Part shown: in pieces, positions 4,351 to 6,726 of the stretch
Layout of the letters: the number at the start of each line of letters is the position of its first letter
How positions within the stretch are numbered: position 1 is the first letter of the stretch
NCBI GenBank assembly: GCA_021767885.1
Contig: JAASSM010000106.1
Coordinates: 1-6,726 of the forward strand
Length of the DNA stretch: 6,726 nt
Reading direction: 5' to 3'
DNA from: a bacterium
GTDB lineage: Bacteria; Krumholzibacteriota; Krumholzibacteria; LZORAL124-64-63
Notes under the pieces: generated by a model
Told to the model about the DNA's origin: nothing
The model's database searches: none
What the model saw: only the letters and a program-made list of their open reading frames with translations
Position numbers and translations under genes: made by a program

Positions 4351-6726
4351 GCTCCGGCCGGCGCAGGTCCAGCAGGACGGTGGTGCCCCGGCCGGGCTCG
4401 CTGCGGGGAATGCTCAGGCGACCGCGGAACAGCCGCAGGCTCTCGCGGGAGCGGACCAGCCCGTAGCCGCCGTCGGGCCGGCGGCTGCCCTCGCCGGCCA
4501 GGACGCGCTCGCGGTCCTCCGGGGGGATGCCGCAGCCGGTGTCGTCCACCGTGACCAGGCAGCGCTCGCCCACCAGCTCCCACGCCACCGCCAGCCGGCG
4601 GGTCCCCATGCCGTGCATGGCGCGGATGGCGTTGCCCACCAGGTTGTCCAGGAGGAAGCCGAGGTCGTCCGGGTCCATGATCACCTCGGGGCCGGCCGGC
4701 GGCGTCCAGGTCTCGGGGTCCACCGCCTCGCCGGCCACCGTGACGGTGACCGCGGCCTCGGCCAGGGCACGGGCCTGGGCGCGCAGCACGCCGGCCACCA
4801 CCGGCATCAGGGCGGTGCGCTCGCTCTGCTCGGCGTCCTCGCGCACGCGCCGGCAGCCGAGCTGGAGCGCGTCCTGGACCTCCCGCAGCCGGGTGGAGAG
4901 CGCGGGCAGTTCCGCGTCGCCGGCCTGCTCGTACCGATCGAGCAGCAACGCCAGCTCCGTCACCGACTCGGCCAGCGACGCCGCCCGGTGCTCCCGCACG
5001 CCGGTGCGGCGGGCCAGGCGCACCGTCTCGGTCAGCCGCGCGAGGGTGGTCTGGCGGGTGTCGCGCACCAGACGGCCGATGGCGTCGTCACGGCCGGTGC
5101 GCGGCCGCTGGCCCGCCATGGCGGCCTGGCTCTGCCACTGCAGCCGTTCGAGGTTCTCCAGGGTCCCGAACCGCTCGTGGCGCAGGACGCTCACGCGATC
5201 GAGCAGGCGCCGCCGTCGCTGGCGGATCACGGCGGGGTCGTCGGCCCGGCGGCGGCGCCAGGCCAGGCCGGCGGCGCCGCCGAGGACGGCCACGGCGATC
5301 GCGGCGGTCACCAGCGGCCAGCGCGCGGGTCGGCGGACCAGGCGGTACTGATGCTCGGGGTGGTGCGAGACCAGGAGGTGATGCTCGCCGGGGGCCACCT
5401 CCCAGGCCCGGGCCTCGGCCGCGGGAAAGCGCGACGCGTAGGCCACGGCGGCCAGGGGCCGGAGCCGATCATCGGTGACGACGATGCCGCGGGAGGTCAC
5501 GTCGAGGACCAGCTCGGGTGCGGCGTCGCCGACCACGTCCACCACCTGCTGGACGAGGATCCGCTTGGGTGGGAACCGGGCCGTCGCCCGCACCGACAGC
5601 ACGCCGTCGGCCAGCACGAGCTTCCAGACCGTGCCCTGGCTGCCGGCGACCACCACCGCGTCGCCGGCCGGGTCGGGCAGGACCTCGAGCCGGCCGGGAG
5701 CCTCGGGCAGTTCCCGGGCGGCCAGCCGCTGTCCGGTGGCCGCCCGCCAGACGGTCACCATGCCGGTGTCGTCGGGATCGTGCCGCGAGGAGGTCACGAG
5801 CTCGGCGACGCGGTCGCCGTCGAGATCGGCGAGCGCCAGGGTGGCGGCGGACGGTTCCCGCTCCAGGGCCCGTTGCCAGCGCAGGCGTCCGTCGGCGCCG
5901 ATCACGTGGACGTGGCTGGAGTCGTCCGAGGCGCCGTTGATGCGGACCGGGGCGAGGTTGCCCACGCCGCGGCTGGCGATCAGGATCTCGCGGCGGCCGT
6001 CGCCGTCGACGTCGTGCAGCTGGCCGCTGGGTGCATACGGGGAGGGGCCGAGGGCATGGCTCCAGGCCACCGTGCCGCGGGCAGGATCGAGGGCCATCAC
6101 GGCGCGGGCCTCGTGGTCGAAGCCGGCGGCCACCACCACCACCAGCCACTGGCCGCGGCCATCGGGGCGATCCACGCCGCCCAGGGCGGTCAGGCCCACG
6201 TCGTGCCGGCCGTCGGGGAAGCTGGCCTCCGGCGGCGGCGACCAGTCCATGACGGCGCGCTGGTCCCCGGTGCGCGGGTCCAGGACCCAGATGCGGAACC
6301 GCGTGCGCAGGGTGTCGCTGCCGATGGCCACCAGCTCGCTGCGGCCATCGCCGTCGAGGTCGTAGTCGGCGCCGAAGGTGGCCACCGGGCGGCGGAGGTG
6401 GAAGGGTGGCGGCAGGGGCTTCTGCCACGTGGCCGTGACGTGGCCACCGCGCGGCGTCTCGCAGAGGATGCTGAAGTCCTGGGGAAAGATGTGCTCGGCG
6501 AGCCCGTCCCCGTCCACGTCCAGCCAGGCGTGGGCGGGGCCGTCGCGGCCACGGGGGAAGTGCTGCGTGATGCCACGCAGCGGCAGCGGCTCGAGGCGGT
6601 AGGGCAGACCGTCGCGATCGGCGATGGGGTCCGCCGGCCCGCAGGCGGTCAGGCCCGTCAGGCCGACCAGGCTCACCAGGCCGATCAGGATGGCCGCGCC
6701 AGCCAGGGCCGCCGGTCCGGTGCGGA
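4340..6726 (-). CDS. FG-GAP-type sensor histidine kinase with lipoprotein signal (5' end outside window)
   Basis: Membrane sensor kinase, numbered here from an in-frame GTG at 6676. That GTG is probably not the start: the frame stays open to the window edge, reading RTGPAALAG and then ILIGLVSLVGLTGLTAC, a lipoprotein signal with lipobox LTAC (Cys12). No other start codon or Shine-Dalgarno site lies before the edge. Residues about 45-440 are periplasmic, with FG-GAP-like aspartate loops at 53-58 (DVDGDG), 106-111, 222-227 and 284-289, plus degenerate copies near 169, 335, 380 and 428, suggesting a seven- or eight-bladed propeller. A transmembrane helix (453-473) is followed by RRRR, then long helices to about 640. 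The HATPase_c domain shows an N-box (DNLVGNAIRAM, Asn678/Asn682), G1 (DTGCG, 712-716) and G2 (GYGL, 737-740). No classical H-box is present; His500 in VLRHERFGTLENL is the best candidate acceptor. The ligand and partner regulator are unknown. The ATPase assignment is secure; true histidine kinase activity is inferred. Confidence 0.87.
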   Translation of the reverse strand, partial: RTGPAALAGAAILIGLVSLVGLTGLTACGPADPIADRDGLPYRLEPLPLRGITQHFPRGRDGPAHAWLDVDGDGLAEHIFPQDFSILCETPRGGHVTATWQKPLPPPFHLRRPVATFGADYDLDGDGRSELVAIGSDTLRTRFRIWVLDPRTGDQRAVMDWSPPPEASFPDGRHDVGLTALGGVDRPDGRGQWLVVVVAAGFDHEARAVMALDPARGTVAWSHALGPSPYAPSGQLHDVDGDGRREILIASRGVGNLAPVRINGASDDSSHVHVIGADGRLRWQRALEREPSAATLALADLDGDRVAELVTSSRHDPDDTGMVTVWRAATGQRLAARELPEAPGRLEVLPDPAGDAVVVAGSQGTVWKLVLADGVLSVRATARFPPKRILVQQVVDVVGDAAPELVLDVTSRGIVVTDDRLRPLAAVAYASRFPAAEARAWEVAPGEHHLLVSHHPEHQYRLVRRPARWPLVTAAIAVAVLGGAAGLAWRRRRADDPAVIRQRRRRLLDRVSVLRHERFGTLENLERLQWQSQAAMAGQRPRTGRDDAIGRLVRDTRQTTLARLTETVRLARRTGVREHRAASLAESVTELALLLDRYEQAGDAELPALSTRLREVQDALQLGCRRVREDAEQSERTALMPVVAGVLRAQARALAEAAVTVTVAGEAVDPETWTPPAGPEVIMDPDDLGFLLDNLVGNAIRAMHGMGTRRLAVAWELVGERCLVTVDDTGCGIPPEDRERVLAGEGSRRPDGGYGLVRSRESLRLFRGRLSIPRSEPGRGTTVLLDLRRPEPMA

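Noticed and set aside
2748..4466. A 572-codon plus-strand frame overlapping the M64 gene
   Set aside because: The product is almost wholly Arg, Pro, Gly and Ala, typical of a shifted frame in GC-rich DNA. The M64 frame carries the zinc motif and conserved domains.
4527..5351. A 274-codon plus-strand frame opposite the kinase
   Set aside because: Ser/Arg/Ala low complexity with no domain; it mirrors the helical and ATPase region of the kinase.
1..6726. CRISPR array, tRNA or rRNA gene, insertion sequence, prophage or defence genes
   Set aside because: I saw no spaced direct repeats, no tRNA-like cloverleaf, no conserved rRNA stretch, and no transposase, integrase or defence-type domain in any credible gene.

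Overview
The window is very GC-rich (roughly 70% by eye, not counted) and densely coded. It carries three complete protein genes, one long gene open at the right edge, and possibly the last ten codons of a gene at the left edge. Exported proteins with Sec or lipoprotein signals, an inner-membrane sensor kinase and good Shine-Dalgarno sites point to a Gram-negative-type bacterium of environmental origin. The mix of an M64 peptidase, a secreted S9A prolyl oligopeptidase and an FG-GAP-type sensor kinase would fit lineages such as Krumholzibacteriota/Eisenbacteria or Acidobacteria/Gemmatimonadota. That placement is a guess from gene content; there is no marker gene here.

Layout, left to right. 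Positions 1-32 may be the 3' end of a plus-strand gene. A perfect 12-bp inverted repeat at 75-110 is a likely two-way terminator. A minus-strand gene (219-2291) encodes an exported prolyl oligopeptidase with every key active-site residue in place. A 230-bp divergent intergenic region (2292-2521) holds a weak minus-strand promoter candidate and two dyads. The plus-strand dodecin gene (2522-2728) encodes a small flavin-binding protein. A 92-bp gap with a good sigma70-like promoter leads to a plus-strand exported M64 metallopeptidase (2821-4350). This gene converges on, and overlaps by 11 bp, a minus-strand gene (4340 to beyond 6726) for a lipoprotein-type sensor: a periplasmic FG-GAP-like propeller, one transmembrane helix, a long helical segment and a histidine-kinase ATPase domain.

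The genes do not form an obvious operon or defence system. Strand changes separate most of them, and only dodecin and the M64 peptidase lie in the same direction, with a separate promoter likely between them. The common thread is cell-envelope or extracytoplasmic function: two exported peptidases and one envelope sensor. The most unusual item is the sensor kinase: lipobox plus internal membrane helix, about eight degenerate propeller repeats, a non-classical candidate phospho-acceptor histidine and no response regulator in the window. I did not find a clearly new multi-gene system.
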